Source: Hyphococcus lacteus
Lineage (GTDB): Bacteria; Pseudomonadota; Alphaproteobacteria; Caulobacterales; Parvularculaceae
Direction: 5' to 3'
Assembly (NCBI RefSeq): GCF_041058985.1
Contig: NZ_JBEHZE010000001.1
Location: forward strand, 2,728,001 to 2,792,000
DNA: 64,000 bases
The notes beneath the pieces are model-generated. The model saw only the letters and a program-made list of their open reading frames with translations, did no database searches and had not been told where the DNA came from. The position numbers and the translations under genes are program-made. Positions 8,292-17,444 of the stretch are shown piece by piece; the stretch's first letter is position 1; the number at the start of each line of letters is the position of its first letter.

Positions 8292-10334
8292 TCAAAGCGC
8301 ATATTTTTTCCGTATACGCCCTAGTGCCATCATCGGAAAATAATGACGGTAGAGATTATAGTTGATCATAAACGCACGAGACAATTCTGGCCCTTGTTTT
8401 AGCCGCTCTTGCAACAACGGGTCATTTAGCTTGATGGTTTGGCCAACGCCGTAGCCGGGAAAACCCGTCCCGGTATATTCAGGCTCATTCCATGTGCCAT
8501 CTCTCTGGCGTTCGATTAGGAATTGAATTCCGTCCGCGACAGCGCGTTCATCCTCTGCGCGACCAACGGCCGCCAATCCCATTAATGCCCATGCAGTTTG
8601 CGAGGCCGTCGATGCACCTTTGCCCATCTGCTTAACATCCACATAGGAAGCACAGCTTTCGCCCCACCCGCCATCAGCGTTCTGGTGCAAGATCAACCAA
8701 TCCGACGCTTTGCGGATATAGGTCTGAGACATATCTTCGCCGATGGCCTCTAACGCCGGAAGAACCGCACCAGTGCCATAGATATAATTGACCCCCCAAC
8801 GCCCGAACCATGCGCCATCGGCCTCCTGCTCGGCTTTTATATATTCAAGCGCACGAACCATGGAGGGGTGTTCTTTGCCGATACCCAATTTTCCAAAAGC
8901 CTCGACGATATGGGCTGTCACATCGACCGAAGGTGGGTCAAGCGCTTCGCCAAAATCACAAAACGGGATTTTGGTCAGAATTGTTTTGTCATTGTCTTTG
9001 TCAAACGCGCCCCAGCCACCATTTTTGCATTGCATGCCAATGAGCCAATTTACGCCTTTTTCTATGGCCGTTTCGATGCCGCGTGCACGCCATTCAGGGT
9101 CGTTCCGGAAGGGCGCAAGAACAATCAATGCCACAGCCGTATCATCTGTATCCGGATAGAAATAGTTTTTATACTCGAACGCCCACCCGCCGGGCTCGAG
9201 CTTTGGACATTTCACTTTCCAGTCACCATCACGCAAAACCTGTTGGCTTAACAGCCAGTCAAGCGCCTTTTCGACTTCGTTTTTCTGTCGTTCGTTTATC
9301 TCGCAATCATCAAATGCCAATAACGTCAGCACTGTATCCCACACCGGGCTAGTTGACGCTTGAATCCATGTAGCATCACCAACATCAACACGCCAGCGCG
9401 GGTCATCCAATGCCGCAAGTCCTTTCGCCATGACAGGATGGTCAAGGGCGTAGCCCTCGTTGTAAATCGCCATTAAAGAATAAATCCAAGGCGGCTGAAT
9501 ACCGCCCCAAACGCCATCCGCGTCTTGGTGTTCAATTATCCATTCAAGGCTACGTTTAACTGATCCCTTACGCCCTAAACCAATACCCGCTGTCTGACCA
9601 AAACTTTGTAGCAAATGAAGTATTTTATCTGCACCCAGAAAGAATTTATCAAGAAAGCCCGATCCCGGTTTTGCGGGATAGGCATAGCTAAAACTCTTCC
9701 GTCCCTCGGGAAACAGTTCATCCAATCGGCGATTATTTGGTAACGGGCGCGATGGTCGACGCGCCGACAACACCGCAATCGGCATCAATGTTGCGCGCGC
9801 CCATTGAGCGAAATTGTAAATTGAAAATACAAACCAGTTAGGAAAGTGAATAACCTCCGCAGGAAGGTTTGGGGTTTTTTCCCACGGCCATTCACCAATC
9901 AATGCCAGCCAATAGCGCGTGAACACGCGAATGTTCTTTAACCCGCCCTTTGATAAAATCCAATCTCGCGCCTTGACCATATGCGGGTCGCTGGCTCGCT
10001 CACCAATGCATCGAAGCGCAGCGTAAGCTTCAACTGTGGTGTTGATATCGCCCGCTGGTGCGCCGTGATAAATTTCCCAAGAACCATCTTCGCGCTGAGT
10101 TTCACGCAGGCTCTGGGCAAGTCGCGGCCATAAATGATGATCTTCTAATCCCATGAACCACAGGGCGAGAATCCATTGCGCCTCCATACAAGCATTGGAT
10201 TCAAGACGCCCGACCCAATAGCCTTCTGGCTTTTGTCGTTTGGCTAACCAATCCGCAGCATTATTAATTGTTCCCATGAGCTGTCGGTCAAAATTGGAAC
10301 GCGGATCGGCACCAGCCGTCTTGTCGTCATACAT
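8292..10334 (-). CDS. shc: Squalene-hopene cyclase
   Basis: A 680-residue triterpene cyclase converting squalene to hopene/diplopterol, the committed step to hopanoids; it acts as a monotopic inner-membrane protein. The acid motif DTDDTA lies at 395-400 (DxDDTA in the family), and QW repeats are abundant, for example QREDGSWE, QDADGVWGG, QCKNGGWGAF, QNADGGWGE and QRDGTWNE. Length matches bacterial SHC (about 630-690). No other hopanoid gene (hpnCDE, hpnH) is in the window, so this is an isolated copy. Confidence that it is SHC rather than another squalene cyclase is high. Confidence 0.95.
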   Translation of the reverse strand: MYDDKTAGADPRSNFDRQLMGTINNAADWLAKRQKPEGYWVGRLESNACMEAQWILALWFMGLEDHHLWPRLAQSLRETQREDGSWEIYHGAPAGDINTTVEAYAALRCIGERASDPHMVKARDWILSKGGLKNIRVFTRYWLALIGEWPWEKTPNLPAEVIHFPNWFVFSIYNFAQWARATLMPIAVLSARRPSRPLPNNRRLDELFPEGRKSFSYAYPAKPGSGFLDKFFLGADKILHLLQSFGQTAGIGLGRKGSVKRSLEWIIEHQDADGVWGGIQPPWIYSLMAIYNEGYALDHPVMAKGLAALDDPRWRVDVGDATWIQASTSPVWDTVLTLLAFDDCEINERQKNEVEKALDWLLSQQVLRDGDWKVKCPKLEPGGWAFEYKNYFYPDTDDTAVALIVLAPFRNDPEWRARGIETAIEKGVNWLIGMQCKNGGWGAFDKDNDKTILTKIPFCDFGEALDPPSVDVTAHIVEAFGKLGIGKEHPSMVRALEYIKAEQEADGAWFGRWGVNYIYGTGAVLPALEAIGEDMSQTYIRKASDWLILHQNADGGWGESCASYVDVKQMGKGASTASQTAWALMGLAAVGRAEDERAVADGIQFLIERQRDGTWNEPEYTGTGFPGYGVGQTIKLNDPLLQERLKQGPELSRAFMINYNLYRHYFPMMALGRIRKKYAL

Positions 10335-10396
10335 GATTAAACCCTTGGAGAGGACAACTAAATTGGGAATTATCTAGCGGTTTTGGACCTTCGCGA

Positions 10397-10804
10397 CTAG
10401 GCCTTGACGAAGCTCCGCGACCACATGCCCAGCGTCATTGCACCAATAAATGCCCAAGGCATTACCCCGCCAACAGAGGCCGCACTGATCCCCGGTCCGG
10501 GGCAAAAACCAGCAAGTCCCCAACCAATGCCAAAAATCGCTGAACCGATCACCAACGGGCGATCAATCGCGGTCTTCGTCGGGATTTGAAACACCCCACC
10601 CAACACCGGGTCTTTTCGGCGAAATGCCAATCTATAGCCAATCATTGTGGTCAAAAGCGCACTCCCCATGACCACCAACAAGCTGGGGTCCCAGTTTCCC
10701 GCAATATCGAGAAAGTTTATAATTTTTTCTGGATTGATCATTTGCGAAATCGTCAACCCGATTCCAAACAAAACACCGATTAATAATGACGAGAAAATTC
10801 GCAT
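10397..10804 (-). CDS. YeeE/YedE-type sulfur transport protein, C-terminal half (DUF6691-like)
   Basis: A 135-residue membrane protein with about four transmembrane segments and the conserved cysteine motif GLAGFCPGPG (about 106-115), the hallmark of the second half of YeeE/YedE proteins. In YeeE such cysteines relay thiosulfate across the membrane. The gene starts 1 bp after the upstream half-gene stops, so the two halves are translated as a pair. The divergent persulfide-sensing regulator and the persulfide dioxygenase-like enzyme support a role in sulfur traffic. Confidence 0.85.
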   Translation of the reverse strand: MRIFSSLLIGVLFGIGLTISQMINPEKIINFLDIAGNWDPSLLVVMGSALLTTMIGYRLAFRRKDPVLGGVFQIPTKTAIDRPLVIGSAIFGIGWGLAGFCPGPGISAASVGGVMPWAFIGAMTLGMWSRSFVKA

Positions 10805-10805
10805 T

Positions 10806-11234
10806 CTATCCTCCCATCACGTGACGTACAAAAAACACCGTGATGACCGCGCTAATCATAAAGGTCAGTGTCGCAATTATTGAACGCCGAGACAGACGCG
10901 CGATACCGCAAACACCGTGACCTGACGTGCATCCACTACCAAGGCGCGAACCCATACCAACAAGAAATCCGCCAACGACGACCATCCATAAAGGCTGCGG
11001 AAAGTTTATTGGTGGCCGATCAGAAGTGACCATTACAATGAGTGGTGCAATAAAAAGCCCCACCACAAATGCACCACTGATCCAAAAATCATTACCCTTT
11101 TCACTTGGGGTTAAAACACCAGCGACCAACCCGCTTATTCCGGCGATACGGCCATTTAGCAACATAAAAAGAACCGCCGACAGCCCAATTAATGTGCCAC
11201 CGATAGCTGCCGAGACTGGTGTAAAATTTTCCAT
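10806..11234 (-). CDS. YeeE/YedE-type sulfur transport protein, N-terminal half
   Basis: A 142-residue membrane protein, the partner of the downstream half. The motif GSRLGSGCTSGHGVCGIARLS (about 96-116) holds the family cysteines. Hydrophobic stretches at about 8-30, 50-70, 83-100 and 117-138 suggest four or five membrane segments. It is divergently transcribed from the ArsR-type regulator, with about 76 bp between start codons, so the regulator probably controls it. Split two-gene YeeE systems of this kind are common in proteobacteria. Confidence 0.85.
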   Translation of the reverse strand: MENFTPVSAAIGGTLIGLSAVLFMLLNGRIAGISGLVAGVLTPSEKGNDFWISGAFVVGLFIAPLIVMVTSDRPPINFPQPLWMVVVGGFLVGMGSRLGSGCTSGHGVCGIARLSRRSIIATLTFMISAVITVFFVRHVMGG

Positions 11235-11256
11235 GTAAACGCTCCAAATAGATGTC

Positions 11257-11296
11257 TTGATTTTTAATATATATCACTTATGTTAATTGACAAGTG
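11257..11296. promoter_or_regulatory. Divergent control region of the sulfur module
   Basis: Between the yeeE-like and regulator genes lies an AT-rich stretch with a candidate promoter TTGATT (11257-11262), 16 bp, TATGTT (11279-11284) reading towards the regulator. An inverted repeat CACTT (11275-11279)...AAGTG (11292-11296) spans the candidate -10 element and would suit autorepression by the ArsR-type protein. The assignment is by eye and untested. Confidence 0.35.
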
Positions 11297-11310
11297 TTGA
11301 AGGGAATTCG

Positions 11311-11622
11311 ATGTCAAAACCGATGAAAATCGCGGACCTCAAGGTTCATGCGCAAGACGTTTCCGCATTGCTCAAGACTTTATCGCATGCGAACCGACTC
11401 TTAATTGCGTGTGCGCTAACTGAAGGCGAAAAAAACGTGAGCCAGATCGAATCCGACACCAAAGTTCCGCAACCGCTACTATCACGCGACCTTGGCAGAC
11501 TTCGTGATGCCGGGTTAATCAGTGCCCGCCGCGAGTCAAAAAACGTTTATTACTCGATTACCGACCCTCGCCTGTCTCAGTTAGTGAATGCACTTTGCAA
11601 TGCTTTTGCACCAAAAAAATAA
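11311..11622 (+). CDS. ArsR-family repressor, BigR/SqrR-like persulfide sensor
   Basis: With the start at 11311 (preceded by GAAGGGA) the protein has 103 residues and a standard ArsR winged helix: LLKTLSHANRLLIACAL, then the recognition helix in PQPLLSRDLGRLRDAGLI. It lacks the ELCVCDL metal site of ArsR/SmtB proteins. Instead it has Cys34 in the second helix (LLIACAL) and Cys96 near the C-terminus (NALCNAF), matching the positions of the two cysteines through which BigR and SqrR sense persulfide. Its neighbours fit that role. Direct sensing is inferred. Confidence 0.82.
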   Translation: MSKPMKIADLKVHAQDVSALLKTLSHANRLLIACALTEGEKNVSQIESDTKVPQPLLSRDLGRLRDAGLISARRESKNVYYSITDPRLSQLVNALCNAFAPKK

Positions 11623-11635
11623 GTGGGAGATTGAA

Positions 11636-12499
11636 ATGAATCCAGTTGTAAAAACCTTTTTCGACGAAGAGACATTCACTGCCAGTCATATTGTAATCGA
11701 CCCGAGCGCAAAAAAATGCGCGATCATAGATTCTGTTTTAAACTTTGACTCTGCCTCAGGACGGACAACAACTAATTCAGCAGACATGATTATTGAATAT
11801 ATAAAAAACGAAAGCCTAAGCCTTGAGTGGATAATCGAAACCCATATTCATGCTGATCATCTAACTGCCGCTCCATATCTGCAACATAAACTTGGCGGAA
11901 AAACAGGCATTTCTAGTCGGATCAATCATGTTCAATCTACTTTCGGAAAGGTTTTTAATGCCGATGCAGGTTTCGCCCGAGACGGTAGCCAATTTGGCGT
12001 TCTTTTTGACGACGGCGAAAAATTCAAGCTCGGTAATATCAATGCCTATGTGATGCACACGCCGGGACACACGCCCGCATGTTCTACGGTTATTATTGGT
12101 GACGCTGCTTTTGTTGGCGACACGTTGTTTATGCCCGATTACGGTACCGCACGGTGCGACTTTCCCGGTGGCGATGCCCGTACGCTATATCGTTCTATTC
12201 AAAAGATTTTTTCCCTCCCCGATCAAACGCGGCTTTTCATGTGTCACGATTACAAATCACCAACGCGCGACGTCTTTGCGTGGGAGAGCACAGTCGCAGA
12301 AGAGCGCGCAGAGAACCTCCATGTTAAAACCGGGATATCCGAAGACGAGTTTGTCGAAATGCGCGAAGCACGCGACAAAACCCTGTCGATGCCTCGCTTG
12401 ATCGTACCGTCGGTGCAAATAAACATGCGCGCCGGCGATATGCCGCCGCCCGAGGACAACGGTGTCAGCTATTTAAAAATGCCGATCAATACGCTTTGA
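11636..12499 (+). CDS. MBL-fold persulfide dioxygenase-like enzyme (Blh/ETHE1-related)
   Basis: A 287-residue metallo-beta-lactamase-fold enzyme. Metal ligands are visible in ETHIHADHLTA (HxHxDH), MHTPGHTPA, GDTLFMPDYG and MCHDYK, the ETHE1/Blh pattern for a mononuclear iron site. The start at 11636 follows GTGGGAGA and lies 13 bp after the regulator stop; an earlier ATG inside the regulator gene adds 16 residues with no family match. Relatives oxidise glutathione persulfide to sulfite. The context with a BigR-like regulator and YeeE halves resembles the bigR operon of plant-associated bacteria. No rhodanese domain is fused. Confidence 0.85.
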   Translation: MNPVVKTFFDEETFTASHIVIDPSAKKCAIIDSVLNFDSASGRTTTNSADMIIEYIKNESLSLEWIIETHIHADHLTAAPYLQHKLGGKTGISSRINHVQSTFGKVFNADAGFARDGSQFGVLFDDGEKFKLGNINAYVMHTPGHTPACSTVIIGDAAFVGDTLFMPDYGTARCDFPGGDARTLYRSIQKIFSLPDQTRLFMCHDYKSPTRDVFAWESTVAEERAENLHVKTGISEDEFVEMREARDKTLSMPRLIVPSVQINMRAGDMPPPEDNGVSYLKMPINTL

Positions 12500-12501
12500 T
12501 T

Positions 12502-13029
12502 CTAGGCGCTCGGTTCGCGGAATAACAAGAAAACCTCGTCGCCATGATATTCGGTGGCCGCAGAACGAATAAAACCTATCTTTTCGGCAAGACGTACAGA
12601 AGGCTTATTTTCAGCCGTTATGATACACGACATGCGCTCGCCCGGCCACTTCGCTTCGCCCCATTCGATTGCCGCTTTCGCAGCTTCAATCGCATAGCCT
12701 TTGCCTTGAAATTCCGGGTCAAATGCCCACCCCATTTCCGGAACGATCGACGGGGTTGGCGTCATGTTACGTTTGAAATCCGCAAAACCCAATTCACCGA
12801 TTATGCGGCCACTTTGACGTTCTTCGACAGCCCAAAACCCATATCCATTCAGATGCCAGTGCCCCGCCATGCGTAAAAACTTCAGCCAACTATCTTCCTC
12901 GCCTCTCGGTGTGCCGCCAATAAATCGCGTCACCTCTGGGTTGCCCCAAAGGTCACGGATAGCTGGAAAATCATCAAGTGTATGAACCCGGAGGCGTAAC
13001 CGCTCCGTCTCAACCGTCATGTCCATCAA
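12502..13029 (-). CDS. GNAT acetyltransferase, RimJ/RimL type
   Basis: A 175-residue acetyltransferase beginning TVETERLRLRVHTLDDFPAIRDLW, the usual RimJ/RimL-like N-terminus. The acetyl-CoA loop is in AFDPEFQGKGYAIEAAKAAIEWG (about 105-127), and ENKPSVRLAEKIGF (about 142-155) is the second hallmark. The substrate is unknown; relatives acetylate ribosomal N-termini, amines or antibiotics. It converges on the persulfide dioxygenase-like gene with a 2-bp gap and lies 8 bp downstream of the DUF885 gene, so it may be co-transcribed with it. Confidence 0.85.
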   Translation of the reverse strand: MMDMTVETERLRLRVHTLDDFPAIRDLWGNPEVTRFIGGTPRGEEDSWLKFLRMAGHWHLNGYGFWAVEERQSGRIIGELGFADFKRNMTPTPSIVPEMGWAFDPEFQGKGYAIEAAKAAIEWGEAKWPGERMSCIITAENKPSVRLAEKIGFIRSAATEYHGDEVFLLFREPSA

Positions 13030-13037
13030 GCTTACTC

Positions 13038-14816
13038 TTATTTTTCGTCGTCAATAAATTGATCTATTCGTACCCTGAGCATTTCAAGCGGCAGGCCGCC
13101 CCCGCTTAGGACTGCGTCATGAAATGCGCGTATGTCAAAATCATCACCCAACTCTTGTTCGGCTTTCTCACGCAATTCCCATAATGTCAGCTCGCCCATT
13201 TTATAGGCTAATGCCTGACCTGGCCACGCAATATACCGATCAACCTCGGTCTGAACATTATGAAGCGACAACGCAGTGTTTGATGCAAGGTAATCAATCG
13301 CCTGTTCGCGGGTCCAGCCTTTTGCATGAATGCCCGTGTCGATCACCAAACGGCACGCCCGCCACATCTCATAGGAAAGCCGTCCGAAATCATCATATGG
13401 GGTTTGATAAATTCCCATCTCGACACCAAGCTTTTCAGAATAAAGGCCCCACCCCTCGCCAAACGCATGCGGGTAAAACTGTTTTCTGAATTCCGGCGTA
13501 TCTTCAAGCTCCAATGCCAATGCGCTTTGAAGATGATGCCCCGGCACCGCTTCATGAAGCGTCAACGCGGGCAATGCATAGAGCGGCCGCTTATCAAGCG
13601 CGTAGGTATTTACCCAATATTGACCGCCACGATCACCCCCCGCAGGCGCGCCCACATAACGACCCGTCGTATAGTTTGCTGCAATTTCTTCGGGAACTGG
13701 CTCAACCGAATAAGGTTGGCGTGGAAGTTTACCGAAATAGGCAGGCAGCCGACCATCAATGTCTTTGGATAACCATGCTGCGCGCTCTAGCAATGCCTCG
13801 GGGGTTTTCGCGTAAAATTGTTCGTCCGTACGAAGAAATTCGATAAACTCTTTGAACGATCCTTTGAAACCTGTCTGTTTAATGACCGCGTCCATTTCTT
13901 TACGAATGCGTGCCACTTCTTTAAGGCCGAGCTTGTGAATCTTCTCAGGTGTCGCATCATCTAGCGTCGTATAGTAACGAACCAACGCAGCGTAATACGC
14001 CTCGCCATTTGGTAAATCATAAGCGCCCAAACTGTCGCGCGCGCCGGGCACATATTCTTCAGTCATAAAATCAAGCAGTTTTTGATAGGCCGGAATAATT
14101 TGCGACTGAACTACTGCACGCCCTTTGGCCCTTAGCGCTTTTTGTTCGGACGCAGAGATATTCGCCGGGAACTGCGTGAATGGCGCGTAAAATGGATGAT
14201 CTTCTGGATTGTCTTTAACCTGCCCCTCAAAAGACGGAATAATAAAGGGCAATATTTCTTTAGGCTGCGTAAAGCCGTCGCGTAATCCCTGGCGCATATT
14301 TTCTATATTCTGATCTATATAGTCGGGCATCGCCGATAGCCGCGCTAAATAGTCATCATAGTCTTTCGCTGTGCGAAAGGCTGTTGATCCGACGATATAA
14401 CCAAAATCCGTATGAAACCCAGTGTCCGCCAAAAATGGTATGCGCCAACTATCAAACACGGAAAGCGCAACATCATGTTTTAGAATAAACGCTAAAAGCT
14501 GTGCACTGACTTGTTGGTCCGGGTCTAACGCGTTAACATTAATAGCATTGAGCCGCGCAAGAAATGCCTCGGCTTCCGCCCGACGACGCGCTTGATCCGC
14601 TGGGGCCACACTCGGCACATCGCGCTCAAAACCGCTAACACCCGAATATGTCGCGTTAAACGGAAACTCCTCCATCTCATTTGACCAATAATCATCAAAC
14701 AACGCATCGAGATCATCCGCCGGTGCCGCATAAGCCGACAATGAAAAGGCCGCAGCACTTACGGCAACACCAATCGCCTTACCCAAATTCGTCACACCGA
14801 ACATCTTTACGCCCAT
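13038..14816 (-). CDS. DUF885-family secreted hydrolase
   Basis: A 592-residue protein of the DUF885 family. A signal peptide lies at about 1-31 (GVAVSAAAFSLSAYAAP), so it is exported. The metal-binding motif HEAVPGHHLQ (about 432-441; HExxxxH) is the family hallmark and suggests a metallopeptidase-like role, with YPHAFGEGWGLYSEKLG just after it probably giving further ligands. Length is usual for the family. The reaction is not established from sequence. It is probably co-transcribed with the acetyltransferase 8 bp downstream. Confidence 0.85.
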   Translation of the reverse strand: MGVKMFGVTNLGKAIGVAVSAAAFSLSAYAAPADDLDALFDDYWSNEMEEFPFNATYSGVSGFERDVPSVAPADQARRRAEAEAFLARLNAINVNALDPDQQVSAQLLAFILKHDVALSVFDSWRIPFLADTGFHTDFGYIVGSTAFRTAKDYDDYLARLSAMPDYIDQNIENMRQGLRDGFTQPKEILPFIIPSFEGQVKDNPEDHPFYAPFTQFPANISASEQKALRAKGRAVVQSQIIPAYQKLLDFMTEEYVPGARDSLGAYDLPNGEAYYAALVRYYTTLDDATPEKIHKLGLKEVARIRKEMDAVIKQTGFKGSFKEFIEFLRTDEQFYAKTPEALLERAAWLSKDIDGRLPAYFGKLPRQPYSVEPVPEEIAANYTTGRYVGAPAGGDRGGQYWVNTYALDKRPLYALPALTLHEAVPGHHLQSALALELEDTPEFRKQFYPHAFGEGWGLYSEKLGVEMGIYQTPYDDFGRLSYEMWRACRLVIDTGIHAKGWTREQAIDYLASNTALSLHNVQTEVDRYIAWPGQALAYKMGELTLWELREKAEQELGDDFDIRAFHDAVLSGGGLPLEMLRVRIDQFIDDEK

Positions 14817-14996
14817 TGAAAATCTCCTATCCCCTTGGTTCTTGTGGATATGCTAACATGATCGCTTTGTTGTTCCAGCCAAAACCGCTAGCCGCTGGCT
14901 ACTATCTCCGCTCTCCCTGTCGTGAAGCAAAGTGTTTTGTGGATGTTCCGACACCGCCCTAAGCTATCGCTAGTTACAACAACAAGGATTTTCCAC

Positions 14997-15440
14997 ATGT
15001 TCCGCCACCTCATTGTACTTTTCGCCGCTATGGCTGCGGTGTTAGGCTTCGCCTTCGCAAAAGACCCGATCAACACAGGCCGATTTTCCAACCTTGCTAT
15101 TGGTGGTTATGACGCTGTTTCCTATTTCACCGATGGCACTCCTACTAAAGGCGACAAAGAATTTACCTTCGAATATCAGGGCGCTGAATGGCGCTTTTCG
15201 TCTGCCAAAAATCTGGAAACTTTTACCGCTGATCCGACTGCGTATGCGCCCCAATATGGTGGTTATTGTGCGTGGGCAGTTTCGCAAAATTATACCGCGC
15301 CGGGTGATCCAAAAATCTGGAAAATCGTCGATAACAAGCTGTATTTGAATTATAACAAAAAAGTACAGGATGATTGGAAAAAAGACATTCCCGGTTTCAT
15401 CAAGCTCGCTAACGAAAATTGGCCCGGTGTCATCAACTAA
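14997..15440 (+). CDS. Secreted YHS-domain protein
   Basis: With the start at 14997 (AAGGA about 12 bases upstream) the protein has 147 residues and a signal peptide MFRHLIVLFAAMAAVLGFAFAK. The YHS domain runs from IGGYDAVSYFTDGTPTKG to YAPQYGGYCAWAVSQN (about 38-102), and family members often bind metal through the Y-H/C-S region; a cysteine lies in GGYCAWA. An in-frame ATG at 14922 would bury the signal peptide, so I reject it. The function is unknown. It is monocistronic with a strong terminator downstream. Confidence 0.82.
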   Translation: MFRHLIVLFAAMAAVLGFAFAKDPINTGRFSNLAIGGYDAVSYFTDGTPTKGDKEFTFEYQGAEWRFSSAKNLETFTADPTAYAPQYGGYCAWAVSQNYTAPGDPKIWKIVDNKLYLNYNKKVQDDWKKDIPGFIKLANENWPGVIN

Positions 15441-15560
15441 AACATCCTCCATTACTCACTGATACGCATATTAAACGCGCACAGGGATTGGTGGATAACT
15501 ACGCACCGAAAGCGGGTTTCAGCACGAATTTCTATCACGCAATGTCACGAAACCACATTG

Positions 15561-15597
15561 ATCAACCGGCGATTGCGTATCGCCGGTTGATTTTTTT
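15561..15597 (+). terminator. Intrinsic terminator after the YHS-protein gene
   Basis: A perfect 13-bp inverted repeat (ATCAACCGGCGAT at 15561-15573 and its complement at 15579-15591) with a 5-base loop, followed by seven T. It reads on the plus strand 120 bp after the YHS gene and ends 3 bp before the stop of the convergent M28 peptidase gene. Confidence 0.88.
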
Positions 15598-15599
15598 GG

Positions 15600-17336
15600 T
15601 TACTGGCCGCGTTGCGCGTCGCGCAATGAACGGAACTCATTGCCTTCGTACCAGTTTGGCCAAGCATCCGTATACGCCATGTCTGCACCAATCTCAGAAA
15701 AAATTGTCATAGACTGGGTCATGCCGGTCAAATTCCAGTCAGGCGAATACTCATCCGACGGCTGGTGATAACGGTTGACGGTATAATCGTCGGCCATAGC
15801 ACGGCCCGCTTCTTCGCCACCGTCAACCAGGTCGATCCCACTATCGGCATACAGCATTGGCACACCTTTTTTCGCAAGCGAGATGTGATCAGAGCGGTAG
15901 AAATAGCCTTTTTCCGGCTCTGCATCTGGGCGCAAATAGATATCGCGCTTATCTGCGGCTTTCTTGAGGAGGTCCTCAAGCTCTGACGCACCATAACCAA
16001 CAACGATGATATCATTCGCTGGCGGTAAAGGCAGAACGCCGTCAATATTGATACCGCCTACAATGTTGGCAAGCGGCACAATAGGGTCTTCGGCGAGATA
16101 GGCCGAACCCAAAAGACCGGACTCTTCAGCCGTAACCGCAACAAACATCAAAGAGCGCTTTGGTTTTTCTTCGGTATTCATGAAAGATTCAGCAATCGTA
16201 AGAATTCCGGCGGTTCCCGTTGCGTTATCGACAGCGCCATTAGAAATTGCATCGCCTTCGGTCACGCTCGCATTGTGGCCAAGGTGATCCCAATGCGCCA
16301 TGTAAAGCACATATTCATCTGGGTTTTCCGTTCCCGGAATAACACCTGCAACATTCGCAGACTCGCTCCGGCGAACAGTGTTTTTGAGCGTGCCTGATGA
16401 TTTAAGATCACCCATCGCCACAGCTTTAAAGCCGCGTTCTTTGGCTGACTCAGTAAGGTCATCGAAATCAAGATCGGCTTTTTCAAATAACCCGCGAGCA
16501 ACATCTTCCTGTAGCCAACCTTCGACCGCAACGCGCCCCTCGCCGCCATCTGGCCGTTCAAGATCGAGCTGAGCGCCAGTCCAACTGCCTTCAACAACAT
16601 TCCAGCCATAGGCCGCCGGTGCGGTCTGATGCACGATGAGCGCAGCCGCGGCACCCTGGCGGGCGGCTTCTTCATATTTATATGTCCACCGACCATAATA
16701 AGCCATGGACCGGCCTTTGAAGAATTCCGGGTCATCGCTCGCATATCCCGGATCGTTGACGAGAATAACAACGGTTTTACCCTCTACGTCGATATCTGCA
16801 TAATCATTCCAGTCATATTCCGGAGCGACCACGCCATAGCCAACGAAAACTAAATCACTATCCGTATAGGAAACATCCTCCATGACGCGCTTGGTCCAAT
16901 AAACCGCCTCAGACCCGTATTCAACGACTTCGCCGTCAATGGTCAGGTTCGATTGCGTTGGGTCTACTGTCAGCTCAACAAGCGGTACTTTTTGTTCATA
17001 GCTATCGCCATTGCCCGGCTTAAGGCCGATGCTTTTCATCTCATTCGCCAGCCATTCACGAGTTTTCATCCCGCCTTCGGTCGCCGGCGCGCGCCCCGCA
17101 AATTCATCCGAAGAAAGCGTCGCAATGCGCGCCCGTAAATTCTCTTCGTTAATCGGTGCCAAAATGGGTGTTAGAACGGCAGACGCCTCCGCGGCTGGGT
17201 CGGGTGTCGCAGCAGGTGTTGATTGTTCGGTGCTAGGTGTTGTTGTCGTCGATGCGCCGCCATTATCGCTTTGGCCACAGGCCCCAAGCGTAAGCGCAGT
17301 CAAAGCCGCAATGGCGGCTGGAGTTCTGAAAGTCAT
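15600..17336 (-). CDS. M28-family metallopeptidase lipoprotein
   Basis: A 578-residue exported aminopeptidase-type protein. MTFRTPAAIAALTALTLGAC is a lipoprotein signal (LGAC), followed by a Ser/Thr/Pro/Ala-rich linker to about residue 55. A protease-associated domain occupies roughly 150-300. The M28 zinc site is visible in YMAHWDHLG, GAVDNATGTAG, VTAEESGLLGS and the C-terminal RSDHISLAKKGVP. Such enzymes remove N-terminal residues from peptides in the envelope. It converges on the YHS gene and has its own promoter region of about 100 bp before the FliM-like gene stop. Confidence 0.9.
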   Translation of the reverse strand: MTFRTPAAIAALTALTLGACGQSDNGGASTTTTPSTEQSTPAATPDPAAEASAVLTPILAPINEENLRARIATLSSDEFAGRAPATEGGMKTREWLANEMKSIGLKPGNGDSYEQKVPLVELTVDPTQSNLTIDGEVVEYGSEAVYWTKRVMEDVSYTDSDLVFVGYGVVAPEYDWNDYADIDVEGKTVVILVNDPGYASDDPEFFKGRSMAYYGRWTYKYEEAARQGAAAALIVHQTAPAAYGWNVVEGSWTGAQLDLERPDGGEGRVAVEGWLQEDVARGLFEKADLDFDDLTESAKERGFKAVAMGDLKSSGTLKNTVRRSESANVAGVIPGTENPDEYVLYMAHWDHLGHNASVTEGDAISNGAVDNATGTAGILTIAESFMNTEEKPKRSLMFVAVTAEESGLLGSAYLAEDPIVPLANIVGGINIDGVLPLPPANDIIVVGYGASELEDLLKKAADKRDIYLRPDAEPEKGYFYRSDHISLAKKGVPMLYADSGIDLVDGGEEAGRAMADDYTVNRYHQPSDEYSPDWNLTGMTQSMTIFSEIGADMAYTDAWPNWYEGNEFRSLRDAQRGQ

Positions 17337-17444
17337 GAAAAGGCCCCTCAGGAATCAATTGCAGAAGCCGCGACTTTGCACCCCTCTCCGCCACCGGTCA
17401 AATGACGAATAATCCAGCATATCCTCCCATTTTCAGGGGTGATT

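Noticed and set aside
16262..16771. A 169-codon minus-strand frame overlapping the M28 peptidase gene
   Set aside because: It is a frame-shifted shadow of a complete, motif-bearing peptidase.
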